Below, piece by piece: positions 24,817 to 32,701 of a stretch of DNA of 64,000 nucleotides. The stretch spans positions 124,001 to 188,000 of the forward strand of contig NZ_JAKXMK010000024.1 in NCBI RefSeq assembly GCF_022524485.1, given 5' to 3'. The DNA is from Pseudonocardia alaniniphila (GTDB lineage Bacteria; Actinomycetota; Actinomycetes; Mycobacteriales; Pseudonocardiaceae). Every line of letters starts with the position of its first letter. The stretch's first letter is position 1. The translations under genes and the position numbers were made by a program. The notes below the pieces were generated by a model. It ran no database searches, was not told the origin of the DNA, and saw nothing but the letters and a program-made list of their open reading frames with translations.

Positions 24817-25732
24817 CCTCATCGCCGAGCGCGCAACCGGGCAGGAGCGCCGGGAGCAGGACCCCGGGCTGCGCCACCGCCTGGCCGAGCGGGGCATCGA
24901 CCGGCATCTGCTCCTGCTCCTGCCGGCGGTGCTGTTCGTGGTGCTGCTGTTCCTGTACCCGTTCTTCTACGGCCTGCAGCTGTCCTTCGCGCCGGAGGAG
25001 GGCGGCCCGCTCGCCAGCTACCAGGCGTTCTTCTCCGACGCCTACCAGAGCGACACGATCTGGAACACGCTCCGGCTGGCGCTACCCGCGGCGCTGCTCA
25101 ACGTGCTGGCGTCCGTGCCGATCGCCTACCGGATGCGGGGCAGCTTCCGCGGGAAGCGGCTGCTGACGATCGTGCTCGTCGTCCCGATCACGCTCGGCAC
25201 CGTGCTCACGGCACAGGGCCTGCTGAACTACCTCGGCCCGGCCGGCTGGTTCAACAAGATCCTGATGTCGCTGGGGCTGATCGACGACCCGGTGCGGCTG
25301 GTGAACAACTACTGGGGCGTCTTCTTCTCCCTGGTGATCACCGGGTTCCCGTTCGCGTTCCTGCTGATCCTGTCCTACCTGTCCGGGATCGACCCCACGC
25401 TGGAGCGGGCGGCGGCCACGCTGGGTGCCGACTGGCGCCAGCGCTTCCGCTACATCACGCTGCCGCTGCTCGCCCCGGGCCTCGCCACCACGTTCTGCCT
25501 GGCCTTCGTGCTGGCGTTCAGCGTGTTCCCGTCGGCGGTGCTCGTGGGCAACCCGGCGGGGGAGACGCGCGTGCTCGCCCTTGCCGCCTACCAAGCGGCC
25601 TACGAGCAGTACGACTACTCGCTGGCCTCGGCCATCGCGATGGTGATGGGGGCGGTCGAGTTGATCGTCATCGGCGTCGTCCTGCTGTGGCGCTCGCGGC
25701 TCTACACCGGCTCGACGGGAGGCAAGGGCTGA
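24812..25732 (+). CDS. ABC importer permease 1
   Basis: A 306-residue inner-membrane permease with six main hydrophobic segments beginning LLLLLPAVLFVVLLFLYPFF. The cytoplasmic EAA-type loop ERAAATLGADWRQRF, which couples to the ATPase, is at about 205-220, followed by TLPLLAPGL. The GTG at 24812 is chosen because an upstream frame overlaps the ATPase gene; it lies within the second copy of the 14-bp duplication. Ends TGATG, overlapping the next gene by one base. Belongs to the binding-protein-dependent permease family of PotB/ModB type. Confidence 0.88.
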   Translation: MSLIAERATGQERREQDPGLRHRLAERGIDRHLLLLLPAVLFVVLLFLYPFFYGLQLSFAPEEGGPLASYQAFFSDAYQSDTIWNTLRLALPAALLNVLASVPIAYRMRGSFRGKRLLTIVLVVPITLGTVLTAQGLLNYLGPAGWFNKILMSLGLIDDPVRLVNNYWGVFFSLVITGFPFAFLLILSYLSGIDPTLERAAATLGADWRQRFRYITLPLLAPGLATTFCLAFVLAFSVFPSAVLVGNPAGETRVLALAAYQAAYEQYDYSLASAIAMVMGAVELIVIGVVLLWRSRLYTGSTGGKG

Positions 25733-26592
25733 TGGCTGACACCGCCTCGGCGCCCCCGCGGCGCCGGCTCGTCGCGAGTCCGTCGGGCTGGCTGATCTGG
25801 GGTGCGGTCGCGTTCTTCCTCGTGAACCTCGCCGGAGTGATCGGCGCCGTCCTCGTGAGCTCGTTCGGCACCCAGTGGTTCGGCACGTGGCTGCCGAGCG
25901 GTTTCACCACGGGCTGGTACAGCACGGCGTGGCGGGAGTTCGGGCTCCTCCAGGTCGTCGGCGTCACCCTGCAGGTGTCGCTGCTCGTGGTGGTGATCTC
26001 GGTGCTGATCGGCGTGCCGGCGGCATATGTGCTGGCCAGGCGCACGTTCCCGGGCAAGAAGATCGTCTACTTCGCGTTCCTGCTGCCGATCCTCATGCCG
26101 CCGATCACCTACGGCATCCCGCTCGCGACCGTGCTCTACAAGTTCGGCTTCGCGGGCAACGCCTCGGGTGTGGTGCTCGCCAACCTGGTGCCGTCGGTGC
26201 CGTTCGTGATCCTCACGATGACGCCGTTCATCGAGCAGATCAACCCGAGCATCGAGTCCGCGGCCCGGATGTGCGGCGCCGGCACGCGCGCGCTGTTCGT
26301 CCGCGTGCTCGGCCCACTGCTCGTACCGGGCATGCTCGCGGCGGCCATCCTGGTGCTGGTGCGCACCGTGGGCATGTTCGAGCTGACGTTCCTCACCGCC
26401 GGCCCCGATTCGCAGACGTTGGTGGTCGCGCTCTACTACTCGATGTCGGCGGCCGGGATCCGGGCGCAGCAGTCCGTCGACGCGATGGCCGTGATCTACA
26501 CGTCGACGATGCTCGTGCTGCTCGTCGTCGCGCTGCGGTTCGTCAACCCGACACAGCTGGTCGCCCGGGTCAAGGAGACACCGGAACCGTGA
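25732..26592 (+). CDS. ABC importer permease 2
   Basis: A 286-residue partner permease with six hydrophobic segments. The EAA loop is ESAARMCGAGTRALF followed by VLGPLLVPG. It starts at the ATG at 25732 sharing one base with the previous stop, and ends overlapping the reductase gene by GTGA, so the whole importer is translated as one coupled unit. It resembles PotC-type components. Together with permease 1 it forms the membrane channel of the presumed uronate importer. Confidence 0.88.
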   Translation: MADTASAPPRRRLVASPSGWLIWGAVAFFLVNLAGVIGAVLVSSFGTQWFGTWLPSGFTTGWYSTAWREFGLLQVVGVTLQVSLLVVVISVLIGVPAAYVLARRTFPGKKIVYFAFLLPILMPPITYGIPLATVLYKFGFAGNASGVVLANLVPSVPFVILTMTPFIEQINPSIESAARMCGAGTRALFVRVLGPLLVPGMLAAAILVLVRTVGMFELTFLTAGPDSQTLVVALYYSMSAAGIRAQQSVDAMAVIYTSTMLVLLVVALRFVNPTQLVARVKETPEP

Positions 26593-28049
26593 CGACGGAC
26601 GTGCCCCGCCTCTCCGGGGCGACCCTGGGCCGGATCGCCCCCGGCGTGCACATCGGCGCCCGGCGCCCCGACGCCGCGGTCGGCATCGTGCACCTCGGTA
26701 TCGGCGCGTTCCACCGGGCCCACCAGGCCGTCTACACCGAGGAGGCGATGGCGGCCGAGGGCGTCGGGCACTGGGGGATCTGTGGGGTGACGCAGCGCTC
26801 GCGCGCCGTCGTCGACCAGCTGGGGCCGCAGGACGGGTTCTACGGCGTGCTCGAGGGAAGCGACGACGGCGTCTCGGTCCGGGTGGTCGGCTCGGTGCTC
26901 GAGGTGGTGCCGGCAGGTGAGCAGCCGGAACTGGTGCAGTCGCGGATCGCGGACGAGGCGGTCCGCGTCGTCACCCTGACCGTCACGGAGAAGGGCTATC
27001 GGCGCGACCCCAGCGGCAGGCTCGACCTGCGCGACGCGGGGGTGCAGGCCGACCTGGCCGGCGCCGCACCACCGATCACGGCGATCGGCCGGCTGGTGCG
27101 CGGCCTGCAGGAACGCAATCGGCGGCACGGCGCGTCGATCACTGTGCTGTCGTGCGACAACCTCGTGGGCAACGGAGAGGTGGTCCGCGGGCTCGTGGCG
27201 GACTTCTGTGCCGCGCTGCCCTCTGCGGAGGGCGAGCCGCTGCGGGAGTGGGTGGCCTCGTCGGTGTCGTTCCCGAGCAGCATGGTCGACCGGATCGTGC
27301 CCGCCGCCACCGACGACGACCGCGCTCAGGCCCGCCAACTGCTCGGCGTGCGCGACGACGGGCTGGTGGTGGCCGAGCCGTTCCGCCAGTGGGTGATCGA
27401 GGACGACTTTGCCGGGCCCGTGCCCGCGTGGCACCGGGCAGGCGCCACCCTGACCGCCGACGTGGCGCCGTACGAGGCGGTGAAGCTGCGCCTGCTCAAC
27501 GCCACCCACTCGCTGCTGGCCTACACCGGCGCGCTCGCCGGGTACACGACGATCGCCGAGGCCATGCGCGACGACAGGCTCTCCGCGGCGGCCACGGCGC
27601 TGATGGCGCAGGACGCGCTGCCCACGCTCACCCGTCCCGACGACCTCGACCTGGCCGATTACCAGCAGTCGGTGCTCGCCCGCTTCGCCAACCCGGTGCT
27701 GCGCCACCGCACCACGCAGGTGGCGATGGACGGCTCCCAGAAGCTGCCCGTCCGGCTCCTGGGTACCGTCCGCGACCGTCTGCGGGCCGGTGCCGAACCG
27801 CGCTGGGCGGCGCTGGCCGTGGCGGCATGGATGGTCTACGTCGCCAGGGAGCGCGACGCCCTCGGCCGGCCGCTGCCGCTGGACGACCCGCTGGCCGACC
27901 GGCTGCGGAGCGCCGCCGCAGGGCCCGAGAGTGGGCTCGTCGAGCGGATGCTCGCCGTGGAGGAGGTCTTCGACCCGGAGTTGCGCGACTCCACGGTGTT
28001 CCGGGGCCTGATCGCCGAGGGTGTGAAGGAGCTGCTGGTCACCCGGTGA
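26589..28049 (+). CDS. uxuB: Mannitol dehydrogenase-family protein, probable fructuronate reductase
   Basis: A 486-residue long-chain polyol dehydrogenase. The start is the GTG at 26589 overlapping the permease stop. IVHLGIGAFHRAHQAVY near 35-50 is the NAD-binding signature; SCDNLVGNGEVVRGLV and SFPSSMVDRIVP follow; KLRLLNATHSLLAYTG carries the catalytic lysine-asparagine-histidine set. The family includes mannitol 2-dehydrogenase, fructuronate reductase and arabinitol dehydrogenase. Linkage to uxaC makes reduction of fructuronate to mannonate the most likely reaction. The next enzyme, mannonate dehydratase, is not in the window. The 3' end overlaps the opposing gene by 11 bp. Confidence 0.83.
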   Translation: MTTDVPRLSGATLGRIAPGVHIGARRPDAAVGIVHLGIGAFHRAHQAVYTEEAMAAEGVGHWGICGVTQRSRAVVDQLGPQDGFYGVLEGSDDGVSVRVVGSVLEVVPAGEQPELVQSRIADEAVRVVTLTVTEKGYRRDPSGRLDLRDAGVQADLAGAAPPITAIGRLVRGLQERNRRHGASITVLSCDNLVGNGEVVRGLVADFCAALPSAEGEPLREWVASSVSFPSSMVDRIVPAATDDDRAQARQLLGVRDDGLVVAEPFRQWVIEDDFAGPVPAWHRAGATLTADVAPYEAVKLRLLNATHSLLAYTGALAGYTTIAEAMRDDRLSAAATALMAQDALPTLTRPDDLDLADYQQSVLARFANPVLRHRTTQVAMDGSQKLPVRLLGTVRDRLRAGAEPRWAALAVAAWMVYVARERDALGRPLPLDDPLADRLRSAAAGPESGLVERMLAVEEVFDPELRDSTVFRGLIAEGVKELLVTR

Positions 28050-28788
28050 ACAGCGGCGGCAGCTCGCGGGCCGCCGCCGCGAGACTGGGCCCGTACCACG
28101 TGAGCAGCCGCCCGCTGACCAGCACCGCAGGCACATCGGGGAACGCCTCGGGGCCGTCGTCGGCCGTGAAGAGGTACGGCTCGTCGGGCAACACCACGAG
28201 GTCGTGCTCCGGGAGGGCGGTGGGGTCGAAACGCGGGTAGCGCTCCTCGTGCGTGGCCAGCACGTTGTCGACGCCGAGGCGGGCGAGCACGGCGCCCGTG
28301 AACGTGTCGCGCCCGACAGCCATCCACGGTTTCCGCCAGATCGGCACCACCGCCCGGAGCCGTCGCTCCGGCTCGGGGAGCGCGGCCCACGCGGCCTGCG
28401 CATCGTCGAGCCAGGCGGGCCGGTCGAGGCCGCACGCGGCCAGCATCCGCGCCAAGGACGTGAATGCGTCGTCGACCGTGCGGATGTCGGTGACGTACAC
28501 GGCGACGCCCGCCGCACGCAGGGCGTCGAGATCGGGGAGGCGGTTCTCCTCCTGGTTGGCGAGCACGAGATCGGGCGCCAGATCCAGGATCGCGGCGACG
28601 TCCGGGTTCTTGGTGCCCTTGACGCGGGTGACGTCGAGACCGGCGGGGTGGGTGCACCAGTCGGTGGCGCCGACCAGCAGGCCAGGCGCCGTCTCGGCCA
28701 CCGCCTCGGTGAGCGACGGCACGATCGAGACGACCCGGCGGACGTCAGCAGGAACGGGCACGGTGCGGCCCTCGTCGTCGACCACCAC
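28039..28788 (-). CDS. BtuF-like helical-backbone metal/cobalamin receptor protein
   Basis: A 249-residue protein of the periplasmic-binding-protein class III fold: RRVVSIVPSLTEAVAETAPGLLVGATDW, NPDVAAILDLAPDLVLANQEENR and VYVTDIRTVDDAFTSLARM are typical of BtuF/FecB-like receptors. Unusually there is no signal peptide or lipobox at this start, and no ABC permease or ATPase is adjacent. It may be a cytoplasmic or orphan member. Its promoter would lie at the edge of repeat region B. Convergent with uxuB with an 11-bp overlap. Confidence 0.75.
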   Translation of the reverse strand: MVVDDEGRTVPVPADVRRVVSIVPSLTEAVAETAPGLLVGATDWCTHPAGLDVTRVKGTKNPDVAAILDLAPDLVLANQEENRLPDLDALRAAGVAVYVTDIRTVDDAFTSLARMLAACGLDRPAWLDDAQAAWAALPEPERRLRAVVPIWRKPWMAVGRDTFTGAVLARLGVDNVLATHEERYPRFDPTALPEHDLVVLPDEPYLFTADDGPEAFPDVPAVLVSGRLLTWYGPSLAAAARELPPLFTG

Positions 28789-28890
28789 GGATCGACCCTA
28801 ACCGCGCCGCAGCCCGGGAGGTGACCGAGCGGCACTCTCGTCCGGGGCGGGCGGGCGGCTCGTTCTGGTGACCGGCGGGTTTAGCGGTTT

Positions 28891-28957
28891 CATGATCACC
28901 GGTTGGGGGTCGGGAACTGCTGCTGGTACGTCTGCGGGTCCCCAATTGCTGATCATG
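28891..28957 (-). repeat. 67-bp palindromic core B1
   Basis: Perfect CATGATCA/TGATCATG ends. CGGTTGGGG pairs with CCCCAATTG inside them, allowing two G-T pairs, so the outer stem is about 17 bp with one mismatch. Confidence 0.85.
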
Positions 28958-29082
28958 AGGTCAGCCGGGGTGCCCGCCGGGCTGGCCAGCCTGGTGGCTC
29001 GTGAGTTGGACGAATGGCACTTTCGCGCGGTAGGTCGGGGCAGACGGGCCGCTCGTTCCGGTGGTCGGCGGGTCCGCGTTTT

Positions 29083-29149
29083 CGTGATCACCGGCTGGGG
29101 GTCTGGAACTGCTGCTGGCACGGCTGCGGGTCCCCAATTGCTGATCATG
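29083..29149 (-). repeat. 67-bp palindromic core B2
   Basis: Left end is CGTGATCA, right end TGATCATG; CCCCAATTG arm intact. Linker to B3 carries the hairpin module. Confidence 0.85.
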
Positions 29150-29266
29150 AGGTCAGCCGGGTGCCCGCCAGGCCCGCGGGCTCGTGAGCTGAACGAGCGT
29201 GACTCCTGTCCGGTGGGTCGGGGCCCGCGGGCGGCTCGTTCGACCGTCTGGCCGGTCCCGGGGTTT

Positions 29267-29332
29267 CATGATCATCGGTTCGGGTCCTGTAGCGCTGATA
29301 ACACCGTTCCCGGTCCCCAATTGCTGATCATG
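29267..29332 (-). repeat. 66-bp palindromic core B3
   Basis: The only 66-bp copy. Its complementary strand contains GTGTTATCAGC, the inner loop sequence of array A, so it is the bridge showing that A and B cores are one family. Confidence 0.82.
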
Positions 29333-29457
29333 ACGTCGGGTGGGGTTCCGGCCTGGCTGGCCGTCCAGCCGGCTCGGTGGTTGGACGAGCGGGCTTTCGC
29401 GCGATAGGTCCGGGTGAGCGGGCCGCTCGTTTCGTGGTCTGGCGGGTCCGGCGGTTT

Positions 29458-29524
29458 CATGATCACCAGTTGGGGGTCGGGAACTGCTGGTGGCACGGCT
29501 GCGGGTCCCCAATTGCTGATCATG
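29458..29524 (-). repeat. 67-bp palindromic core B4
   Basis: Perfect ends; closely matches B1 and B6 in the GGGGGTCGGGAACTGCTGG segment. Preceded by the same CGTGGTCTGGCGGGTCCGGC linker end as B6. Confidence 0.85.
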
Positions 29525-29631
29525 AGGTCAGCCGGGTGCCCGCCAGGCCGGCTCGGGAGTTGGACGAGCGGGATTCCCGTCCGATGAGTCGGGGTGGGCG
29601 GTCGTTCATGGAGCCGCCCGGTCCGCGGCTT

Positions 29632-29698
29632 CATGATCATCGGTTGGGGCCCTGTAACCGGTGGTGGCACGGCTGCACGTCCCCAATTGCTGATCATG
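29632..29698 (-). repeat. 67-bp palindromic core B5
   Basis: Perfect ends, with GGGGCCCTGTAACCGG in the left half (closer to B3) and the B-type right half, as if recombinant between subtypes. Confidence 0.82.
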
Positions 29699-29824
29699 AG
29701 GTCGGGTGGGGTGCCCGCCGGGCTGGCCAGCCTGGTGGCTCGTGAGTTGGACGAATGGCACTTTCGCACGGTAGGTCGGGGCAGACAGGCCGCTCGTTTC
29801 GTGGTCTGGCGGGTCCGGCGGTTT

Positions 29825-29891
29825 CATGATCACCGGTTGGGGGTCGGGAACTGCTGGTGGCACGGCTGCCCGTCCTCAGTCGCTGATCATG
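29825..29891 (-). repeat. 67-bp palindromic core B6
   Basis: Perfect ends, but the right arm reads CCTCAGTCG instead of CCCCAATTG, weakening the outer stem. Last copy before the GNAT gene. Confidence 0.82.
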
Positions 29892-29964
29892 AGGTCCCGG
29901 GTGGCCCTGCGACGCCGGCGCACTCCCGGTCCGGAGGTGGGCGAGCCGCGCTCTCGTTCGATGG

Positions 29965-30693
29965 GTGCGGATCAACGTGTCGCTCATCCACCCAACGGCA
30001 AGGTGCGATCCCGTATGGGCGGCGATCACCGGACCGCAGGCAGACCTCGCCGAACGTCGGGGACGCACGGCGCGGTACCGACCGGACGTGGCACGGTTCG
30101 CGGCGCTTCCCAGCGAGCCCGACCCCGATGACTGGGCCGACCTCGCCCTCCTCGCCGGTCCGGGGGAGAAGTTGGTGATCAGCGGGGCGCCGCGTACTCC
30201 GCCGGAGGGCTGGGAGTACCGAGGGGGCGAGGGCGTGCAGATGGTCGGCACCGCGGTCGAGGTGGGCCCGGATCCCGAGGCCGTGCAACTGGGCGCCGCC
30301 GACGTGCCCGAGATGCTCGACCTCGTGGCTCGCACCCAACCGGGCCCGTTCGAAGCCAACACCCTCCTGATGGGCACCTACCTGGGCATTCGCATCGACG
30401 GAGCGCTCGTCGCGATGGCCGGGGAGCGGTTCCGGCCTCCGGGCTGGTCGGAGATCAGCGCGGTCTGCACGGACCCGGACTACCGGGGCCGAGGCCTCGC
30501 GTCGCGCCTGATCCGGGCGGTCGGGGCGGTGATCCGGGAGCGCGGTGACGTGCCGTATCTGCACGCGGCGGGCACCAACACCACGGCGATCCGGCTCTAC
30601 GAGCACATGGGCTTCACGCTGCGCAGGTATGTCGTGTTCGCCCTGCTCCGCACGCCGGTGCAGCTCGGGGCGGACGTCACGTCGATGACGTGA
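29965..30693 (+). CDS. GNAT-family N-acetyltransferase (FR47-like)
   Basis: A protein of up to 242 residues. The C-terminal half is a GNAT domain: ISAVCTDPDYRGRGLASRLIRAVGAVI contains the acetyl-CoA-binding R/Q-x-x-G-x-G/A loop (RGRGLA), followed by LHAAGTNTTAIRLYEHMGF, the usual motif B. The N-terminal 120 residues are not a recognised domain. The first codons from the GTG at 29965 lie inside a repeat hairpin module (29939-29988), so the real start may be further in or was created by repeat insertion. Substrate unknown. The stop codon lies within a 9-bp hairpin. Confidence 0.75.
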   Translation: MRINVSLIHPTARCDPVWAAITGPQADLAERRGRTARYRPDVARFAALPSEPDPDDWADLALLAGPGEKLVISGAPRTPPEGWEYRGGEGVQMVGTAVEVGPDPEAVQLGAADVPEMLDLVARTQPGPFEANTLLMGTYLGIRIDGALVAMAGERFRPPGWSEISAVCTDPDYRGRGLASRLIRAVGAVIRERGDVPYLHAAGTNTTAIRLYEHMGFTLRRYVVFALLRTPVQLGADVTSMT

Positions 30694-30695
30694 CG
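30675..30695. terminator. 9-bp hairpin at the GNAT 3' end
   Basis: CGTCACGTC at 30675-30683 and GACGTGACG at 30687-30695 pair perfectly around a GAT loop. It overlaps the GNAT stop codon and ends 8 bp before the end of the opposing gene, so it could serve both convergent transcripts. Confidence 0.4.
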
Positions 30696-30703
30696 GGCCG
30701 GCG

Positions 30704-31618
30704 TCAGGCCCACAGTTTGTGTGCGGCAGGCGACACCACGTCGTCATAGCCTGCGTCGCCGCTGGTCAGCCCGCTGGCACGGGTGAACTCGACGAGGCTG
30801 CTGACGGCCTCCGGCGAGATCGCCTGCTCGTAGAAGCCGACGTCACGCGCGACCACGTCGGCGATCAGCTCGGCCTCCATCGCCGGGAACAGGGCCCGGC
30901 CGACGTCGGTGGCCAGCCCGGGATCGGCGCGCAGTTCCGACTGCGCCCGGGCGATGCCGCGCACGGCAGCCGCGGTGGCGTCCGGCTCGTCACGGATCGT
31001 GCGCCTGGTCGCCATGAGCGCGGGGAAGGTGAAGAGCGACGCCGGGCTCGCGTCCCGGCGTGCGTCGACGACCACGCGGCCGACCCCGCGCCGCACCGCC
31101 ACCTCGGCGCCCATTCCGTTGGCCCAGAACGCGTCGATCCGACCGTCCGCCAGCGCCTGGGCAGCGGTGACACCGAAGGAGACGTTGCCGGCGTCGGCGC
31201 CGCGGACAGGTTCGATGGTGACGCCCGCGGCGGCGATGTCGAGCCCTTCGGCCGCCAGCAGCCGGCGCAGCCCCAGGTCGGGCCCGGGTGCGGCGCCGAT
31301 CCGGACGTTCGTGATCCGGGCCAGCGTGGTGCGCTCGACATCGAGGTCGGGCCGCACGACCAGGAACCAGTACATGTTGCGGGCCAGCGCGCCCAGCAGC
31401 TGGACGTCCTGCCAGCCGGGGTCGGCGTAGACCGGCGCGTGCGCGGAGCCGGCGAGGAAGTCGATGGCCCCGTCACGTAGCGCGGCCACGGCGTCGGTGA
31501 CCGGGAACAGCAGGTCGAGCTCGACGTCGAGCCCCTCCTCTCGCATGAATCCCAGCTCGACCGCGGCAATCGCGGGAAAGTAGGAATTGGACACGAGATC
31601 GGGCACGACAAGGCGCAT
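30704..31618 (-). CDS. NMT1/THI5-like substrate-binding-type protein
   Basis: About 304 residues from the ATG at 31618, which has AGGAAG six bases upstream; an ATG at 31642 lacks a ribosome site. LVSNSYFPAIAAVELGFMREEGLDVEL and the following DAVAALRDGAIDFLAGSAHAP are typical of the NMT1/SsuA-like binding-protein fold. There is no export signal, and no ABC genes are adjacent, so it may be a cytoplasmic family member, for example a pyrimidine-precursor or ring-cleavage protein. It follows a LysR gene on the same strand after an 91-107 bp AT-rich gap and may be controlled by it. Function unknown. Confidence 0.7.
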   Translation of the reverse strand: MRLVVPDLVSNSYFPAIAAVELGFMREEGLDVELDLLFPVTDAVAALRDGAIDFLAGSAHAPVYADPGWQDVQLLGALARNMYWFLVVRPDLDVERTTLARITNVRIGAAPGPDLGLRRLLAAEGLDIAAAGVTIEPVRGADAGNVSFGVTAAQALADGRIDAFWANGMGAEVAVRRGVGRVVVDARRDASPASLFTFPALMATRRTIRDEPDATAAAVRGIARAQSELRADPGLATDVGRALFPAMEAELIADVVARDVGFYEQAISPEAVSSLVEFTRASGLTSGDAGYDDVVSPAAHKLWA

Positions 31619-31725
31619 AAGGGTCTTCCTGGCTCGGTCCATGACGGATCACCAGCATATGTGGCCGACGTTTCCGTCGATGCCGGTTTCTATAGATATG
31701 ACAATTATGAGCGGGAATGTCGGAA

Positions 31726-32634
31726 TCAGGTCGCGAGCAGAGGCCGGTGTCGCAGGAAGGTTTCCAGCGCCTGCACCGGTGGGGTGAGTCGACGGTCACG
31801 CACCCGGACGAGGCCGATCGTCCGCGTGGTCCGCGGCGTGATGACCGGCAGCTCGACCACCTCCGGCGTGGCCGGGTGCACGGACATCGGGAGAAGCGCC
31901 ACCCCGAGCCCGGCCCCGACGAGCCCGCGCAGCGTCTCGGCGTCGCCACCCTCGAAGGACACGCGCGGGACGAACCCGGCCTCGCGGCACCACGCGTCCA
32001 CCGTGCCGCGCATGCCGAAGCCCCTCTGGAAGCCGATGAACGGCTCACGGGCGGCCTCGGCGAGCGCGACGCCCTCACGACGTGTGGCGAGGGGATGGTC
32101 GGCAGGCACCGCGAGCCGCAGTTCCTCCTCGTCGAGCGGCTCGACGACCAGCTCCGGCTCGTCCGGCAGGGGGGAGGTGAGGGCGAGGTCGGCGTCGCCG
32201 GAACGCAGCCGCTCCAGCAGCAGCTGGTGAGGGCCCTGCATCAGCGTGAAGCGCACGTCGGGGTGGGTGGCACGGAAGTCGCGCAGCAGCCGCGGGACGG
32301 CCGCCACTCCGAGGGTGGTCAGGAACGCCAGGCCGATCCGTCCGTGCAGCTCGTCGGCGTCGCCGTGGATCTCGCGGCTCGCCGCCGTGAGCTCTCCCAG
32401 CGCCCGTTCGGCATGGCGCAGCAGCGTGCGTCCCTCTCGTGTGAGTCGCACCGTTCGGCCTGATCGCATGAACAGCCCGACCCCGAGATCGGCCTCCAGG
32501 CGCGCGATGCTGCGGCTGAGCGTCGACTGCGGGACGCCGATCTCCTCCGCGGCGTGCGTCATGTGCTCGGCCCGTGCGACGGCGACGAACTGGGCGAGAC
32601 GGGGTGCGACTGCGAGCGCCCACGGTGCATCCAT
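31726..32634 (-). CDS. LysR-family transcriptional regulator
   Basis: A 302-residue LTTR from the ATG at 32634. The winged HTH is at about 8-66: FVAVARAEHMTHAAEEIGVP, then QSTLSRSIARLEADLGVGLF. The effector domain follows with IGLAFLTTLGVAAVPRLLRDF and PHQLLLERLRSGDADLAL. It is divergent from an MFS transporter gene that begins 67 bp away, a classic pairing in which the LTTR activates the exporter. A perfect 6-bp palindrome covers its own start codon, suggesting autorepression. Inducer unknown. Confidence 0.88.
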   Translation of the reverse strand: MDAPWALAVAPRLAQFVAVARAEHMTHAAEEIGVPQSTLSRSIARLEADLGVGLFMRSGRTVRLTREGRTLLRHAERALGELTAASREIHGDADELHGRIGLAFLTTLGVAAVPRLLRDFRATHPDVRFTLMQGPHQLLLERLRSGDADLALTSPLPDEPELVVEPLDEEELRLAVPADHPLATRREGVALAEAAREPFIGFQRGFGMRGTVDAWCREAGFVPRVSFEGGDAETLRGLVGAGLGVALLPMSVHPATPEVVELPVITPRTTRTIGLVRVRDRRLTPPVQALETFLRHRPLLAT

Positions 32635-32693
32635 AACTGCATTATGGCTCTCCCGAACATGCATTGGACGCATGAGATCGGGCGGTCTAGCTT
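32631..32693. promoter_or_regulatory. LysR/MFS divergent control region
   Basis: CCATAA-5-TTATGG at 32631-32647 is a perfect inverted repeat over the lysR start codon. A second dyad, ATGC-7-GCAT, lies at 32659-32673. For the MFS gene, TTGGAC at 32664-32669 and TAGCTT at 32688-32693 (18-bp spacer) make a plausible promoter with transcription starting close to the ATG at 32702, so the mRNA may be nearly leaderless. Confidence 0.45.
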
Positions 32694-32701
32694 AGATAGC
32701 G

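Larger units (their letters stand above)
28789..29990. repeat. Gene-free repeat region B (divergent intergenic)
   Basis: No credible gene in this roughly 1.2 kb between the divergent BtuF-like and GNAT genes. It holds six 66-67-bp cores in the orientation opposite to region A, at spacings of 192, 184, 191, 174 and 193 bp. Linkers carry a two-hairpin module: an ACGAG-7-CTCGT type hairpin, a spacer containing GGTAGGTC, then GGGCCGCTCGTT. Linkers after B1 (28958-29082) and B5 (29699-29824) are nearly identical, implying duplication of larger units. A coreless module precedes the array (about 28824-28866) and another (29939-29988) covers the GNAT start. Confidence 0.85.

Noticed and set aside
28868..29769. 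Apparent ORFs with repeated peptides such as VITGWGSGTAAG in region B
   Set aside because: Core spacings (192, 184, 191, 174, 193 bp) break any common frame, so these are translations of a non-coding repeat.
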